Shown: positions 40,701 through 55,700, numbered from the stretch's first letter. The stretch: DNA of 64,000 nt from Paramagnetospirillum marisnigri (GCF_001650715.1 NZ_LWQT01000098.1:1-64000); one strand, 5' to 3'. The notes: generated by a model not told the origin, from the sequence alone. Made by a program: numbers and translations.

Positions 40701-43700
40701 CGGCATTGACCCGGAACTCGGACCCGACCACCTGGCCGAGGGAATCATAGCGCTGGCCATAGATCTGGGAACCGGTCCCGGTGCCGCCGCGCCAATCCGC
40801 CCACACCGCCACGAAGCCGCCATCGGGCAAGGCGGCCAGGGCCGGTACCGATTGGTGAGTGGAAACAGAGCAGATGGAGAATTCCGTGCCCTGAGGGGTC
40901 CCCGAGGCATCATAGCGCTGGGCCTGGATATCATAGTTACCGGTAGCCAAACTCTGCCAGGCGATCACGTAACCGCCACCGGTCAGGGCCACCACCGTCG
41001 GATAAGTCTGCACACTGGTGACGGTGCTATTGACCAGGACCTCGGAGCCCAGGGCGGTGCCGGAGGAATTGAAACGCTGGGCATAAATGCCAAAGTTGTT
41101 GCCGTCCGATCCGGTATCGCTCACCCAGGTGGCGACCATGTCACCACCGGTCAGCCCCGCAACCGCGACGGCGGTCTGTGAGCCGCTGGTGGTGGTGTTG
41201 AAATGGATTTCCACGCCCTGGGCCACGCCGGAGGCATTGTAGCGCTGACCGTAGGTGCCCCAGTTAGTCCCACCGCCCTCGTAACTGCTTTGCCAGCCGA
41301 TCAGGAAGCCGCCATCGGCCAGCGCGGTGATGGAGGGAATGGTCTGGGCATTGGTGACGACGGTGTTGACCCGGAACTCGCCGCCCTGGGCGGTGCCGGA
41401 GGTGTCGTAGCGTTGGGCGTAGATGCCTTCCGCCGACCCGTCCTGGCCAATGCTCTGCCAAGCCACCACGAAGCCGCCGCCGCTCAGCGACGCCACCGTG
41501 GGTGCTTCCTGCGCCAGATTGGTGGTGGTGTTAACCCGGAACTCGCTGCCCTGGGCCACGCCCGAGGCATTGTAGCGCTGGGCATAGACGCCGTTGCCCG
41601 ATCCGTCCTGGTTGGCGCTTTGCCAGACCACCACATAGCCGCCGCCGGGCAGATTGGCCACCGCCGGAGCGGACTGATTGCCGGTGGTGGTGGTGTTGAC
41701 CCGGACTTCCACCGGGGAAACGGTGAGGCTGGTATCCGCGAAAGCCAGCGTCTCGACCCCCACCAGGGTGTCGGTGCCGTCATCGCCATTGCCGGTATTG
41801 ATGTCGGTCACCGTGATGGTGCCGCCAGCCAGGCTGCTGATGCGGTATCCCGACAGCGAGCCATGGAAGATCGCCTTGTCAGTGCCCGCGCCAGCAACGA
41901 AGGTGTCGTTGCCCGAGCCGCCGGTCACCGTATCGGCCCCACTGCCCGAGGTCAGCGTCAGACCAAAGGAACTGCCGGAATTGTCGACCACGATGCCGCC
42001 GGTCATGGCCGAGGCATCGACCTGCTCGATTCCCGACAGTTTGGCGAAGTCGGCGGCCGTTAGGCTGGTGCTGCCGGTCAGTATCAACTGATCAAAGCCC
42101 GCGCCACCGCTGACGCTGCTTGCCGCCGCCAGACCGGCGGCGGTCAGCTTGATCACGTCGTTGCCGTTGCCGCCGTCCAGTTGATAAATACCAGTCCCCA
42201 CATCAAGCGTGTCTGCCGAAGCGCTGCCAACAAGCATTGGCAACGGCGTGCTCGACTGAACCGCATTGTGAACGGCCATGGTCTGGGCGCCCGATGCGCC
42301 GGACACGTCCGCAACCGTGTTGCTGGTAGTGATATTTCCCAGCTCCCAGGCGCCCTTGAGGCCGCTGGCGACCTGGGCGCTTCCCAGGGCCGTCGCCATG
42401 TCGGTCTGGATCTGTGCCGGGGTGCGAGCGCCGTCCCATACCGCGAAATTGGCGACCTGCCCATCCATCGCGGTCACGTCGGAATTATATCCCCAGCCCT
42501 TCTGATCGCCGATCACGAAACGGGTCGGACCAACCCAGGCATTGGGCAAAGCCACCGAAGCTTCCTGGACACCGTCCACCACCAGCTTCATGGAACCGCC
42601 ACCCTGGGTCAGGGCGACGTGATACCACTTGCCCGCCTGGATGGTGCTGGTGCCGTTGGCATAGGTCCACTGGTTGGTGTTGTCCCAGGCATAGCCAGCG
42701 AGTTTGCCGGTGGCGGCGTCGTAGTACACCGCGTCGGTATAAGCGAGGCCGGCATTGTTCGGCCCGGTGAAGGTCGTTGAATTCCAGTCGGCATCATTCA
42801 TCCGGAAAAAGACGAAACTGGTGCCGCTGGTGGGCAGGGTATCGAACTTGACCCAGGTCTCCACCGTCATGGTGCCGCTGGTCACGCCGCTGATGACCGA
42901 TGCGCCGGAATCGGCGGCACCGTTGAAAGCGGCGGCGGTGGGATAATTGGCCATGCCAGAGCCCTGAACCACACCGGTCAGGGACAACGAGCCATCGGAG
43001 AACTGCAACGTCTCGATATCGCGCAGAGTATCGGTACCGTCATTGCCGTCGGCGGTATTGATATCGGTGACGATGATGGCGCCGTCATTGGTGCTGAAGC
43101 GGTATCCGGCCATGGCGCCGTGAAGCGCGACCGTGTCGGTCCCGAGCCCACCGGAGAAGCTGTTATTGGCGGTGCCGCTGACGAAAGTGTCGGCGGCACT
43201 GCCGCCCCTGGCACTGATGGATGTGCTTCCGGCATCGAGGAACAGCGAACCACTCGAAAGGGAGGCATCCACCATGGTGAGGCCGGCATTGACGCCCGAC
43301 GCGCCCATGATCACGCTCGCCGCCCCGGTCACGGACAGGGTTTCGACCCCGCTGACATGGCCGAAGATGCTGTCAAGCAGCGTACCGCCGCTGACCTGAA
43401 GCGTGTCTTTGCCAGAACCGCCGGTAACGGTATCCATGCTGTCGAGATTGGCGCCCAGCTTGAAGGTGACATTGCCCGATCCGGTATTGATCAGGGTGTC
43501 GCTCCCGCTGCTGCCGGCGTCCACCACGTCGATACCGTAACCGACCCGAATCAAGTCGCTCCCAACCCCACCGGCCACGGTGGAAAGGCCCCCGCCATAG
43601 ACCAGCGAAACATGGCTGGAATCGCTGTAATACAGCTCCTCGACACCGGTCATGCTGATATAGGAACTGCCGCTGCTGGCGGAGAAATTCCCCGAACTTC

Positions 43701-46700
43701 CCATCAGCGTCGTGGTCATGGCCATGAAGGAAGCCTTGACCACATCACTGCCGCTACCGCCCAGGATGCTGCTGTAGCCGCTACCGATTGCAACGGACAG
43801 CCCCGAGGAGAACCCCGAGGCGTTGACGGTGACATTGCCACTGGTGGCCGAGGCATCCAGGGCACCGATCCCGGCCGCCATTGCCTGCGCCCCCAGGGTG
43901 ATGGTCCCGGACATGCCGGAGGACAGGGCCAGCTTTTCCACATTATGAAGGTCGGAGAAGAAAATATCGAAAGCAGTGTTACCGACGATACTTGTCAGAA
44001 CCAGCGTGTCCGTGCCGGAACCAAGATCAATATTGCCACTACTGGTAAAGCTATCATTCAGGGTCACCAGGTCATTGCCGGTGCCCCCGATCAGAGTCTC
44101 GGCCCCGGCCACCGCCAGGGTCATGCCACCGTTCATCAAGGTCACCGTGTCGGTGCCGAAGCTGCCATCCACATAGGTGACACCGGTGCCGATCACCAGC
44201 TTCTCGTCGGCCGAAGCGCCGATGATCGAGGAGCCTCCGCTGTTGATGGAGGTATGTCCGCCGCCGTCATTGTACTCGATCCACATGGTGTTGGCGGACA
44301 GGGTGTCGTTGGCCCCGCCGCCGGTCACGGTGGTGGTGCCACCCGCCACGGTAAGAGTGTGGTTCGAGCTCTGCATCATGAATCGGTTGATACCGCTGCC
44401 ACCGATGAAGGAATCGGCCCCGGCGCCCTCGATCATGCTCACTTCGCCGCTCATGGCGGAGGCATTGACCGAGACGGTGCCACTGGCGGCGGAAGCATCG
44501 ATGACCTGGAATCCGGCCTGGGTCGCCTCGGCACCCAGCGCCACGGTCGCGGCCCCGGTCAGGCGCAGGCTTTCAACCTGGGTCACGTTGGTGAAGGCGG
44601 AATCCGTCAGGGTGCCGCCGCTGATCGTCAGAGTATCGGCCCCGGTCCCGCCGGTAACGGTATCCGTGCTGTCTAGGCCAGAGCCCAGATTGAAGGTGAC
44701 AGGAACAGCCCCGGAATTGATCAGCACATCGGTGCCGCCCGAACCGGCATCGATGACGCCGATGCCGCTGCCGACCCGGATCACGTCATTGGCGGCTCCG
44801 CCGGTCACGGTAACCGTGCCGCCGCCCGCAGCCAGCGACAGGGTCTTGGAATCCGAGAAGCCGATGGCCTCCACGCCATAGAGGCTGAGACTGGCCCCCG
44901 AATGGGCGCCGGTAAAGGCGGCGGTGATGGTATCGCCGCTGGCCGACAGCGTCGCTTCCGCCTCGGTGGACAACACCTGAATCCGGTCGGTTCCGGCACC
45001 GGAACTCCAGGAAACCCTCCCCTCGCCCGCCAAAAGTGTCAGATTGTGGAAATCATAGCCGGTATCCAGGGTCAGAGAACCAGTGGTCAGGGACATGTCC
45101 ATGACATTGATGCCGGCATAGCGGCCGAATTCTCCCAAGATCAGGGAAATGGGCGTCGAGCCCGACACGGTCAGGGTCTCGATACCGGTCAGTTTTCCCG
45201 TCAAGGCGTCGGGAAGATTGCCCGCATTGGCCAGGATCAGCTGGTCCTCGCCCAAGCCACCATCGACGGTGGCCATGATGGCGAGATCGGCGGCGTTCAG
45301 CTTAATGACATCGTTGCCGCCGCCCGCATTGATGGCGGCTATGCCTGCGCCCGCATCGATGATATTGGCGGCAGCGTCACCCACAAGGTTAGCTCTGCCA
45401 GACAGGACCGTCAGACGCTGCACGAAGATGTCTTGGCCGCCGCTGCCATTTTGCAGATAGCTGACAACAACATCGCCATTGGCGAGGGTCGATGCGGAAG
45501 GCTTATGCTCGATACCGCTCGCGGAAGTAAGCGTCAGCTCCCCCCCCACTTGCAGGCCATCGGCGCCATAGATTTGCGCCTTGACCACAAATGAGCCGGA
45601 AGACTGATCGTCCCAAACCGCCAGGAAGCCACCATCGGCTAGTTTCGTGATGCTGGGCCAGGCCTGCCAGCCGGTAACGTTGGAGGTGTTGACCAGGAAT
45701 TCCTGATTATTGACCGCCGTGCCGTCAGCATTGAACACGCGGGCATACACACCGAAATTGGCGCCGCCGTCACTGACGGAATCATGCCAGATCACGGCGA
45801 AACCACCACCGGTCAGCGCGGTGATACTCGCACCGAATTGTTGGCCGGTAGTCAGGCTGTTGACAGGGATGACCCCGCCGACCAGAGCGCCGGTCGAGGG
45901 ATTGATCCGCTGTGCGAAGACACCCTGGACATTGGTATCACTCCCATCCCAGCACACCACCACGGTGCCATCGGCCAAGGTCACCGCTCCAGCGGTGGGC
46001 TCACGTCCGCCGGACGCGATGGATATCTCGCTACCCACCTTGGTCCCGGTGGCATCAAAGCGCTGCCCCGTGATCAATCGGCTGGTGACGGTCGCCCCGC
46101 CATGGCCATCCCAGGCGGCGAAGAAGCCACCATCATTGGTGGAGGTTACGACCGGCCACGCCTGATAGCCGGGCGTGGTGGTGTTGACACGGAACTCGGA
46201 GCCCGCGGTGCCGCTGGTGGGCCAGGTGGAAGGGTAGATGCGGGCATAGACACCAAAGCTATCGGTATCCTGGCCATTGTCGTGCCACATGGCGACGATC
46301 CGGCCATCGGACAACTGAGTGAAGTTGGCAGCCCATTGTTCGCCCGCCAGCCTCTCGTTGACGACGAATTCAGAGCCCACCTTGGCGCCGTTGGAATCAA
46401 AGCGCTGGGCAATGGCTCCCCAGTTGCCATCAACATTGTCCTGGCCCTGGGTCCGCCATGTGCAAATCCAGCCACCATCGGCCAGGGACGCAACAGCTAT
46501 CTCATCCTGAGCGCCTGCATTGAAGACATTGACCTGGCTTCCCGTTCCAATGGCAATGCTCGTAGCGGCCGGAGAGGCCGACAGCGAGCCATCGGAGAAC
46601 TGCAAGGTCTCGATATTGCGCAGCGTGTCGGTACCGTCATTGCCATCGCCGGCATTGATGTCGGTGACGATGATGGCACCGTCATTGGTGCTGATGCGAT

Positions 46701-49700
46701 ATCCGGCCATGGCGCCATGCAGGACCACCTTGTCGGTGCCCGCCCCGCCATCAATGACATTGTTTCCGGTCCCCGTGGTGAAGGTGTCCGCACCGCTGCC
46801 GCCCTTGGCACCCATGGCGGTGCTGCCCGCGTCAAGGACCAGCGAGCCGCTGGAGGTGGACGCATCCACCAGGCTAATCCCGGCCGAGGTCGCCGAGGAG
46901 CCCAGGGTCACCGTAGCCGCCCCGGTCACGGACAGGGTTTCGACCGAGCCGACATGGGCGAAGGCGCTGTCAAGCAGCGTACCGCCACTGATCTGAAGGG
47001 TGTCGGCGCCGCTGCCGCCGGTCACGGTATCCGTGCTGTCGAGGCCACTGCCCAGCTTGAAGGTGACAGGAATGGCCCCGGCATTGATCAGCACATCGGA
47101 GCCGCCAGTACCGGCATCGATGACGCCAATGCCAGAGGCAACCCGGATGAAATCATTGCCGGAACCGCCAGCCACGGTGGACACGCCGCCGCCCGAGGCC
47201 AGCGACAGGGTCTTGGAATCCGAGAAGCTGATGGCCTCGACGCCAGAGAGGCTGAGGCTGGCCCCCGAATGGGCGCCGGTGAAGGCGGCGGTGATGGTAT
47301 CGCCGGTGGCCGACAGCGTCGCCTCGGAGGAAGCGGAAAGCACCTGGATCCGGTCGGCTCCGGCGCCGGAACTCCAGGAGACCCGCCCCTCGCCCGCCAG
47401 CAGGGTCACCCCGGCCGGGTCGGCGGAAGCATTGACGGTCAGGCTGCCGGTGGTGGTCGCCGCGTCGATGGTGGTCAGACCCGAGCCAGCCGCTCCCGTC
47501 CCCATGGTCATGGTCAGCGGGTCGGCACCGCCGAGGCTCAGCTTCTCGATGCCGTTGAGCCGACCGAAATCCGCGTCGGTCAAGGTCCCGCCGCCAGAGA
47601 CGACCAACTCGTCCGTTCCCGCCCCACCGATGACGCTGGTCATGGTGATCAGATTGGCGGCCGAGACCTTGATGACGTCGTCGCCAGCACCCGCGTTCAC
47701 CGTTAGAAGGCCAGCCCCCACATCGATCACCTCGGCACCGCTGGTGCCGGTCAGTTCGGCGACCGGGGTGCCGGTGGCGACCGGGGTGGCGTTGTTCACC
47801 AGCGCCGTGGTCGGAGTGCTGTTGCCGGACAGGTCTGCGACGACACCGCCACTGGCGGTACCCAGGTTCCACAAGCCGATCAATCCCTGAGCCGCCTGCG
47901 ACGGCCCCAGATTGGTAGTCATGTCCGAAGCGATTTGCGTAGAGGTACGTACGCCGTTCCAGATGGCAAAATCAGCGAACGCGCCGTCAACGCCGATCAG
48001 GCCGCTGCCCGGCAGGGCGGCGCCAATGACAAAGTGGTCTGTTCCAGACAGGTCCGTGGCCGTCCGACCATCTGTCGTGGCGCCGTCAACGGCGCCGTTC
48101 ACGAACAAGGTCAGGCCGCTCGGCCCGGTTGTAAGGGCAATATGATACCATTGGCCGGTCTGTAGCACCGTGGTGCCGCTGGCGCTGGCCCAAAGATTAA
48201 TACCGCCGCCATCAAATGCATACGCGACCAGCTTGTGGGTGGCCGGGTCAATCTGCACCGCCGGGCTATGGAAATCCGCGGTATTAACGAAGTTGGCCTG
48301 ATCCCAGTTGGCTGCGGGGACGCGACTGAACACATTCGTCCCAGTCACGCTAGATATGGTGTCAAACTTGACCCATGTTTCCAGCGTCATCGCACTGGTC
48401 TGACTGTTCACCAAAACGGCGCCGGAACCGCTTCCACCGGTAACGTCTAGCGCGCTAGCCGCACCGGAATAAGTTGGCCCCATGCTGGCCAAAGCCGACA
48501 GCGACCCATCGGAGAACTGCAGCGTCTCCATATTGGTCAGGGTATCAGTGCCGTCATCACCGTCGCCGGTATTGATGTCGGTCACGGTGATGGTTCCGCC
48601 GCTGGCAGAGATCCGATATCCCGCCATGGCGCCATGGAACACCGCCTTGTCGGTGCCCGTGCCGCCGTCGAACGTATTGGCGCCCGCGCCGCCGGTGAAG
48701 GTGTCGGCCGAGGAAGATCCGGTGAGCGACAGGCCGGTGGAACCGGTATCGATCACCACCGGTCCGCTGGAGGTGGAGAGATCAAGCGTGCTGATTCCCG
48801 ACGCCAGGAAGGATGTCCCCAGGGTCAGGGTGGACGCCCCGGTGACGGCCAAGGTCTCGATGCCGCTCACATGGGAGAAGGCTGCGTCGGCAACGGTACC
48901 GCCATTGAGCTGAACGATATCGCTACCGCCACCGCCGATCAGGGTGTTGAGCGCGGTCAGGTCACTTCCCGACACGGTCAGGGTGTCATTGCCGTCTCCC
49001 AGCAAGACGCCCTTGAAGCCACTGCCCAGGCTGAACACTTCACCGCCGACACCGCCGGTCAGGGTCTGCGCCCCGGCCGAGCCGGACACGCCCAAGTCGG
49101 TGTTGATGAACCGCAGCGTCGAGATACCGACCAGGGTATCGGTCCCGGTCGAGGCTCCGGCGACCGTCAGTGTGCCAGAGGCATTGGTCGCGATCGTATA
49201 ATCGTTGGTGAAGCCACTAAACACCACCGTATCCGACCCACCACCGCCCGTGACGGTGTCGTTTCCGGTGCCGCTGTAGAAGGTGTCGTTGCCAGTGGTG
49301 CCGGTACTGGGCGCCGTCACCAGCACCGAGACCGTCTGAATGCTGGATGTTCCGCCATGAGCATCCATGGCGACGATCTGGAAGCTGTCGGTGTAGCTCG
49401 ACCCGATGGACTGGGTCACATAGGTCGGACCGGGCGCATAGGTATAGGCGCCCGTGGAGCTGTTAATGGAAATGGAGCCCTTGCCGCCATTGGTCATGCC
49501 CGAGATCAGCGCATTATAGCCATCCCAGATGGCATAGGTCAGGGTATCGCCGCTATCGACATCGGTGGCGACGGCCGTGGCGGTCCCCGACCCCAGATTG
49601 GTCAGGGTCAGTTGCGCCGGTGCCGCCAGGACGGGCGCGTCGTTGACCGATGTGACGCTCAGGTTGACGGTGCCGGTGCCGCTCAGCGGCCCGCCGCTGC

Positions 49701-52700
49701 CGGTGTGGCCCTGGTCGTTGACGGTGACGACAAGTTGGTCGGTGCCGTTATAATTCTGGCTGCCCCGATACGATACGGTGGCCAGCGCCGTATTGATGGC
49801 CGACTTGGCGCCGGTGAAGGTCATGGTGGCGTCGCTGGCACCATCGCCGGTGGTGAAAGTCAGCCCGGTGGTGGTCCCCAGGGTCACCTGACCATGCCCG
49901 GTCGACAGCGTCACCTGCATAACGTCGGAGGCGGAGGCATCCACATCTGCGACGGTGATGGCACCGACCGCGATGGAGGTATCCTCGTTCACGGTCAGCG
50001 GGGAGGCCGCGGTGCCCGAGCTCCCCAGCTTGGTGACCATGATATCACGCCCATTGGCGGCCAAATCCCAGACGACGGCCAAGCTGCCGTCCGGCAGGGC
50101 GGCGAGCCCCATGGTATGGAACCACTCGGCGCCGCTTCCCACCGTGAACTCGTCGCCACGCGGCGTATCGTCGGCATTGAACGTCCGACCATGAACCTCG
50201 TTGACGCTGTTGACAGTGGTAATCCAGGTCACCGCGTAGCCACCATCCGGTAGGGCGACGATGGCTGGAGGCTTCTGTTCACCGGTCACCGAGACATTGG
50301 CGAGTATCTCATGACCCGTATTGCCGTTGCCCACGGTATTGAGCGGGTTGCCGGACGCGCTGTAATGGCGAACGGCGATGTCGATCCAGTTGCCCCCCGG
50401 CTGACCATCGGACATGAAGGCAACCACGAAGCTACCATCGGCCAGGCCGGTCACACGCGGTTCCAGATTGGTACCGGCGGTGTTGACGGTAATTTCATTG
50501 CCGACCGGACTGACGGTCCCGCCGCTCACCGCGAACACCTGTCCCTTGATGGCGCCGCTGCTCTCCCAGGTCACAACGAATTTATCGTCCTGCAGGGCCG
50601 CGATGGCCCCGGCACGCATATATTGCGAGCCAGACATGTTGGAATTGGCGAGAATTTCGCCACCAACCTTGGTGCCGCTGGCGTTGTAAACCTGCAAAGC
50701 CACGCCGTTATCACTGTCCCCGGTGGCCGGGTCGGCGGTGGTGAACGCCACGACAAAACCGCCATCGGTCAAGCCGCAAATCGCCGGATAGGCCTGCATT
50801 CCAACCAGGTTGGTCGGAACGGTGATCTCGGGCCCCACGGCGCTGGGCGTGCCGTCGCCACCGACGGTGAAGCGCTGGGCGAAGACAGTGGAGCTATCGT
50901 CCCAGGTCACCACGAAACCGCCACCATTCAGGGCAGCGACCGAGCCGCGCACCTGGGATCCTCCCGTGGTGGCGTTGACCAGGGTTTCCTGGGTTCCGAA
51001 CGGTGTGCCATCGGCGGCGAATCGCCGGGCATAGATGCCGCTTGTGTCGGCTCCGGCAATGCTGCTATTGCCAAACCAGACCGCGACAAAGCTGCCATCG
51101 GACAATGCCGCCGCCGAGGAATAGTCCTGGTTGTTGGCATTGGCGAGATGGGCGGTGGTGGGGTTGCCACTGGCGACGAAGCCACCGGAATAGCTGACGG
51201 TCGGCGCGTCATCGACGGCGGTGATGCTGGTCCCCAGCACGACGGTTCCCGACGACAGCGAGGTGCGGCCCCCCGTCACGCTGGTATCGACGGTGACGGC
51301 GGAACTGGTGGCGCTGTCCGAGAACGACCCGGCATAGGTGCTGTCGATGGCGCGAACGCCCAGCCCGGTGGGCGTGCCGTTGTAGTCGGCACCGGGAAGG
51401 AAGCGAAGCTTGCTGGCCGCCGACAGCGCCAGCGCCGTCGCGCCATCCGCCACGGTCCCCACATCCTGCCAATGGGCGCCGGAATCACTGGAGAACTGCC
51501 ACTTGCCCATGGCCACCGTGGCGGCATTCGAGATCACCGCCACGCCCGCCATGGTGCTGTCGGGGTCGGTGAAATTGCCGCCGAACAGCGACGACACCGT
51601 CGCCCCGGCCGGAGAACTGGCATCCTCGGCAATGGCCGTCAGAGTCGCCGTCCCCGTCAGGGTCGGCGCGTCATTGACCGAGACGACCGAGATGCCATAG
51701 CTGGCCGTGGCGGTCTTCGAGCCGCCCGTGCCGAAATGGCCCAGGTCATTCATGGTCAGAGTCAGGGTGTCGGACCCCGAATACTCCGAATCACCACGAT
51801 AGTTCAGGCCTTGAAGGGCGGTGTTCAAATTGGCGATGGTGCCGGTCAGTTCCAATCCGTGGGCGGTGCTGGTCACCGTCAGGCCGGTGGAACTGGACAG
51901 GGTCAGGCTGCCATGGGTGGTGCTCAGCGTCAGCTTTTCCGTGTCGGACCCGGCCGCGTCGGAATCGGCGACGGAAATGCCGTATAGTGAGATGGCCTCA
52001 TCCTCACCACCCGCGAATCGGCTGAAGGCGGTGGTGCTGGTGCCGGTATAGCTGCCATTGGTCGAGGTGATCTGGGTGCCGCTGGTCTCGTCCATGCGGA
52101 AATTGGCGACCAGACCGCTGGTGTCCAGCGGCATCTGCTGGAAGCGGTTGTCGGTGATCTGGCTTCCGCTACGGGCCACGTTCCAGATACGCACATCGTC
52201 GATCTGGCCCGCGAAATTATTCGGAGCCTCGAAGTAGTTGCCCTGGCCGATGCGGATGGTGTCGGTGGCGATATCGGCGTTGCCCGCCGCGTAGGTGTTG
52301 GACCCCGAGCTGCGGTCGACACCGTCCACATAGATCTTGCCGACACCGGCGGAGCCTGAGCCGGAATAGTCCCAGACCACCGCCACATGATGCCACTGGC
52401 CGTCATTCACCGTGACGGTCCCGTCGATGTAGCTATTGCCGTAGCCGACGAAGCTGAGATAACCGCCGCCGTCGATGAAGAAGCTGCGCCCGCCCTCGGT
52501 CCAGGTGCCGCTGTTGTCGCCCTTGGTGACAATGCCCTGGTTGACGCCGGTGGTCTTGATCCAGGCCTCGATGGTGAAGTCGCCCACCGACAGTTCGACC
52601 TGATTGGCCAGGGTGGTCTGGATCACCGAGGCGGCGGTGCCGTTGAAGCCGATGCCGGTATCGGCACTGATCGTCGGCGCCTCATTGGGATGCAGCACAT

Positions 52701-55700
52701 CCACCACCATGGTCTGGGTGGCGGTTTCGGTGTCGCCACCATCGGTGGATGTCGCCTGGATGGTCAGGGTCGAGGAGCCGTAATAGCCCGAGGCAGGGGT
52801 CATCACCAGACCCGACAACTGGGCCGGGGTCAGGGTCAGGGTTCCGGCCGAAAGGGTTCCGGCACTGAAAGTGGCCCCCGACGGAATGCCGGTGATGGTG
52901 ACGCTGACGCTATCGCTGGTATCGGGATCGGCCACCGACAGCGACAGCGGGATGCTGGTGTCCTGGTTGCCCGAGGCCGCCGTGGCGGTGATGGTGGGCA
53001 GGGTGGCATTGGCCGCCACCGTCAGATTGACGCTGGTGGACGAAGACTGGCTGGCGGCTCCATCACTGGCGACGGCCAGCACATTGAGGCTAATGGCTCC
53101 GTTGAAATAGGCCGGGGTGTGAAGGCTGAGGCCGCTCAACTGCGCCGGAGTCAGGGTATAGGTGCCGTTGGACAGCGAGCCCGCGGACAGGGTGGCGCCC
53201 GTGGGCAGGCCGCTGATCTTGACCGCCACCGCGTCGGAGGTGTCGAGGGTCGTGGCGCTGATGGTCAAGGGGATGGTGGTGCCGCTGGCGCCTTCCGAGC
53301 CGTTGGGGCCACTGGCGGTCAGGGTCGGGGCGGTCGCCACCGGGGCGATGGTGAAGCTCTTGGTGGTGGTGACGGTCTCGGTATCGGTGCCGTCGGTGGT
53401 CAGCGCGACCACGTTGAGATTGACCGTGCCGTTGTAATAGGCCGGCGTGGTCATGGTCAGGGTCTTGCCGGCATCGGCCGCCGACAGGGTGAAGGTGCCG
53501 TTGGTGGGCAGCAGGGTGGTACTGCCGGACTTCAGACTCGCCCCGCTGGGCAGGCCGGAAATCTTCACCCAGGACAAGGTGTCGCTGGTGTCCGGCTTGT
53601 CGAAGGTCAGCGGCAGGGTGAAGCTTTGGCCCCCCGCGCCGCCCTCGGTCACCGACATGGTCGCCAGGGTGACCGTGACCGGACTGGCCACCGGCGTCAC
53701 GTCGATATGCAGGGTCCCCACCCCCTGCTTGGTGGCGGTGGCCCCCGCCCCGGTCGAGGTGGAGGTGGCGGTGATGGTCAGGTCGATACCGGCATGGGAA
53801 TACTGGACCGGTTCAAGCTTGAGGCCGCTCAACTGCGCCAGATTGAGCACATAGGCATTGGCATCATTGGCGGTCAGCAGGGTATTGCCGCTGTAGAGCT
53901 TGGCCCCCGAGGGCACGCCCGTGATGGTGATGGAACTGATGGTGTCGCTGGTATCGGGATTGCTCACCGAGATGGAGAGCGGAATCTGGGTCGCCGACGA
54001 GGTGTATTCCACCCCGGTGGCATTGACGGTGGTGATGGTGGGCGCCGTCGCCACCGGCTTGACCGACAGGGTGGCGGTGGCGGTGGCGGAATAGAGCAGC
54101 CCGTCCGAGGCCTGCCACGAGAAGGTGAAGTTGCCGTTGTGATACAGCACCGGCCGATAGGTCAGGTTGCCGAGATTGGCGATGGCGATTTCCTGACCGG
54201 CGGTGACGGCCACGCCACTGAGCAGCAGGCTGCCTTCCGAGGGCAGCGCCGTGATCTTGATCTTGGCCAGGGAATCACCCTGGTTGAGGTCGGTGAAGGC
54301 GTTGGTGAAGGTGGACGCACTGATGGACAGCGCCGACGAGCCCGAGGTGTTCTCCAGCCCGACCACCGTGACATTGGCGATGGTGGGCGCCACGTTGACG
54401 TGGTTGACGGTGATGGTCAGGGTGCCGGTGGCGGAGCTGACCTTGCTCAGGGTGGCGGCCGCGGCGTCGGTCTGGGTCACGCTCAGGGCGGCGGTATTGG
54501 TCAGGGTATAGGTGATGGTTTCGGTGCCGTAGAAATACTTGTCCGGCGTATAGGTGATGGTGTTGTCGGCATTGATCACCACCTTGCCATGGGCGGCGGT
54601 TCCCACCGCCGTCAGCACCACGGATTCCGAGGTGATGGTGGCTCCGCCACCCTGGCTTCCCGGACCGAAGGCGGTGCCGCTCAGATGCTTGTCGTTGGAC
54701 AGCACATTGATGGTGACCGAATTGACGGTGTTGCCGACGCTCTCGTTCACCGAGGCGGTATCGTTGACCGCAACGGCGGCGACATTGGCGGCAGCGGTCT
54801 GGACGGCGGCGGCATTGGCCGCCTTGATGGTCTGATTCACCTGGGACTGGAACTGGGTGAAGGCGTTCTCGATGGCGGCGACATTGCTCTTGGCCGCCAG
54901 GACAGCCTGGGCGGCGGCCTTGGTGATGGCCAACTGGTTGGTCGCGGTCTGCGCCAGGGTGTCCGAGGCGCTGCCCTCACCCTGGGCCGAGGTGACGTTG
55001 CCCGCGCTGGGAGTTCCGATGGCGGATAGCACACCGATATCGATGACATTCTGGTCCAGGCCGCTATCGGCGGAAACCACCGCATTATAGGCCGCCAGGA
55101 CATCACCGGACTTCGTGGTGGCCGACGTGTCCAGCGCCGTCGCCTTGGAAATCAGGGTGGTCAGGACGCTGGTGTCGATGCTGGGATGCGACGAGATATA
55201 GGCCTGCATCTGGCCGATGATGGTCCCGAGGCGGGTATGGGTATCGGTATAGGCGGCATCGGCGGCGGTCTTCTGGGCCAGGGCCTCGGTCTTGGCCGCT
55301 TCGGAGGCGGTCGCCTGGGCGGAAATGGCCGTCTCGATATTGTCGATGGCGGCGGCCCGCGCGGCATCCGCACCGCTGGAGGCGGCGGTGGCCGAGGCGG
55401 CCGCCTTGGTATCGGCGGCGGCGGCGGCGTTATACGAGGCCGCCGCGTTGTCCTTCGAGGTCAAGGCAGTGGCGACCGAACTGGTCGCGGATGTGATATA
55501 TGCCGCGATGGCGGTCTCGCCCGACAGCCCTCCCGCCGCATCCGAGGCGGAATTCTTCGCCGTCACGGCGGCATTATAGGCGCCAAGGGCATTCCCCTTC
55601 GCCGTATCCGCCGCCAGGGCGGCGGTATGAGCCAAGGCGGCATGGGCGGCGGAACTCGCCACCAACGCGTCGATCTGGGTCTGGGTCAGGCCTCCGGCGA

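Larger units (their letters stand above)
39300..49310 (-). repeat. RTX-type calcium-binding repeats with two LamG domains and two GGFVVxW blocks
   Basis: Gly-Asp-rich nonapeptide-like repeats (GNDTFYSGTGNDTVTGGGG, and GGSGADTLTGGAGNDS) alternate with a recurring unit of the type DKAVFHGAMAGYRIS then DGTDTLxxxETLQFSDGSL, present at least five times (near 48600, 46650, 43050, 41800 and 39930). LamG domains lie at about 48480-47790 and 42960-42260. Repeats with GGFVVxW and YAQRF stand at about 46550-45440 and 41710-40560. RTX repeats fold on binding calcium outside the cell after type I secretion. Confidence 0.65.

Noticed and set aside
39300-49310. CRISPR-like periodicity in the RTX region
   Set aside because: Repeat lengths vary and the whole stretch is one open frame, so they are protein repeats and not spacer arrays.
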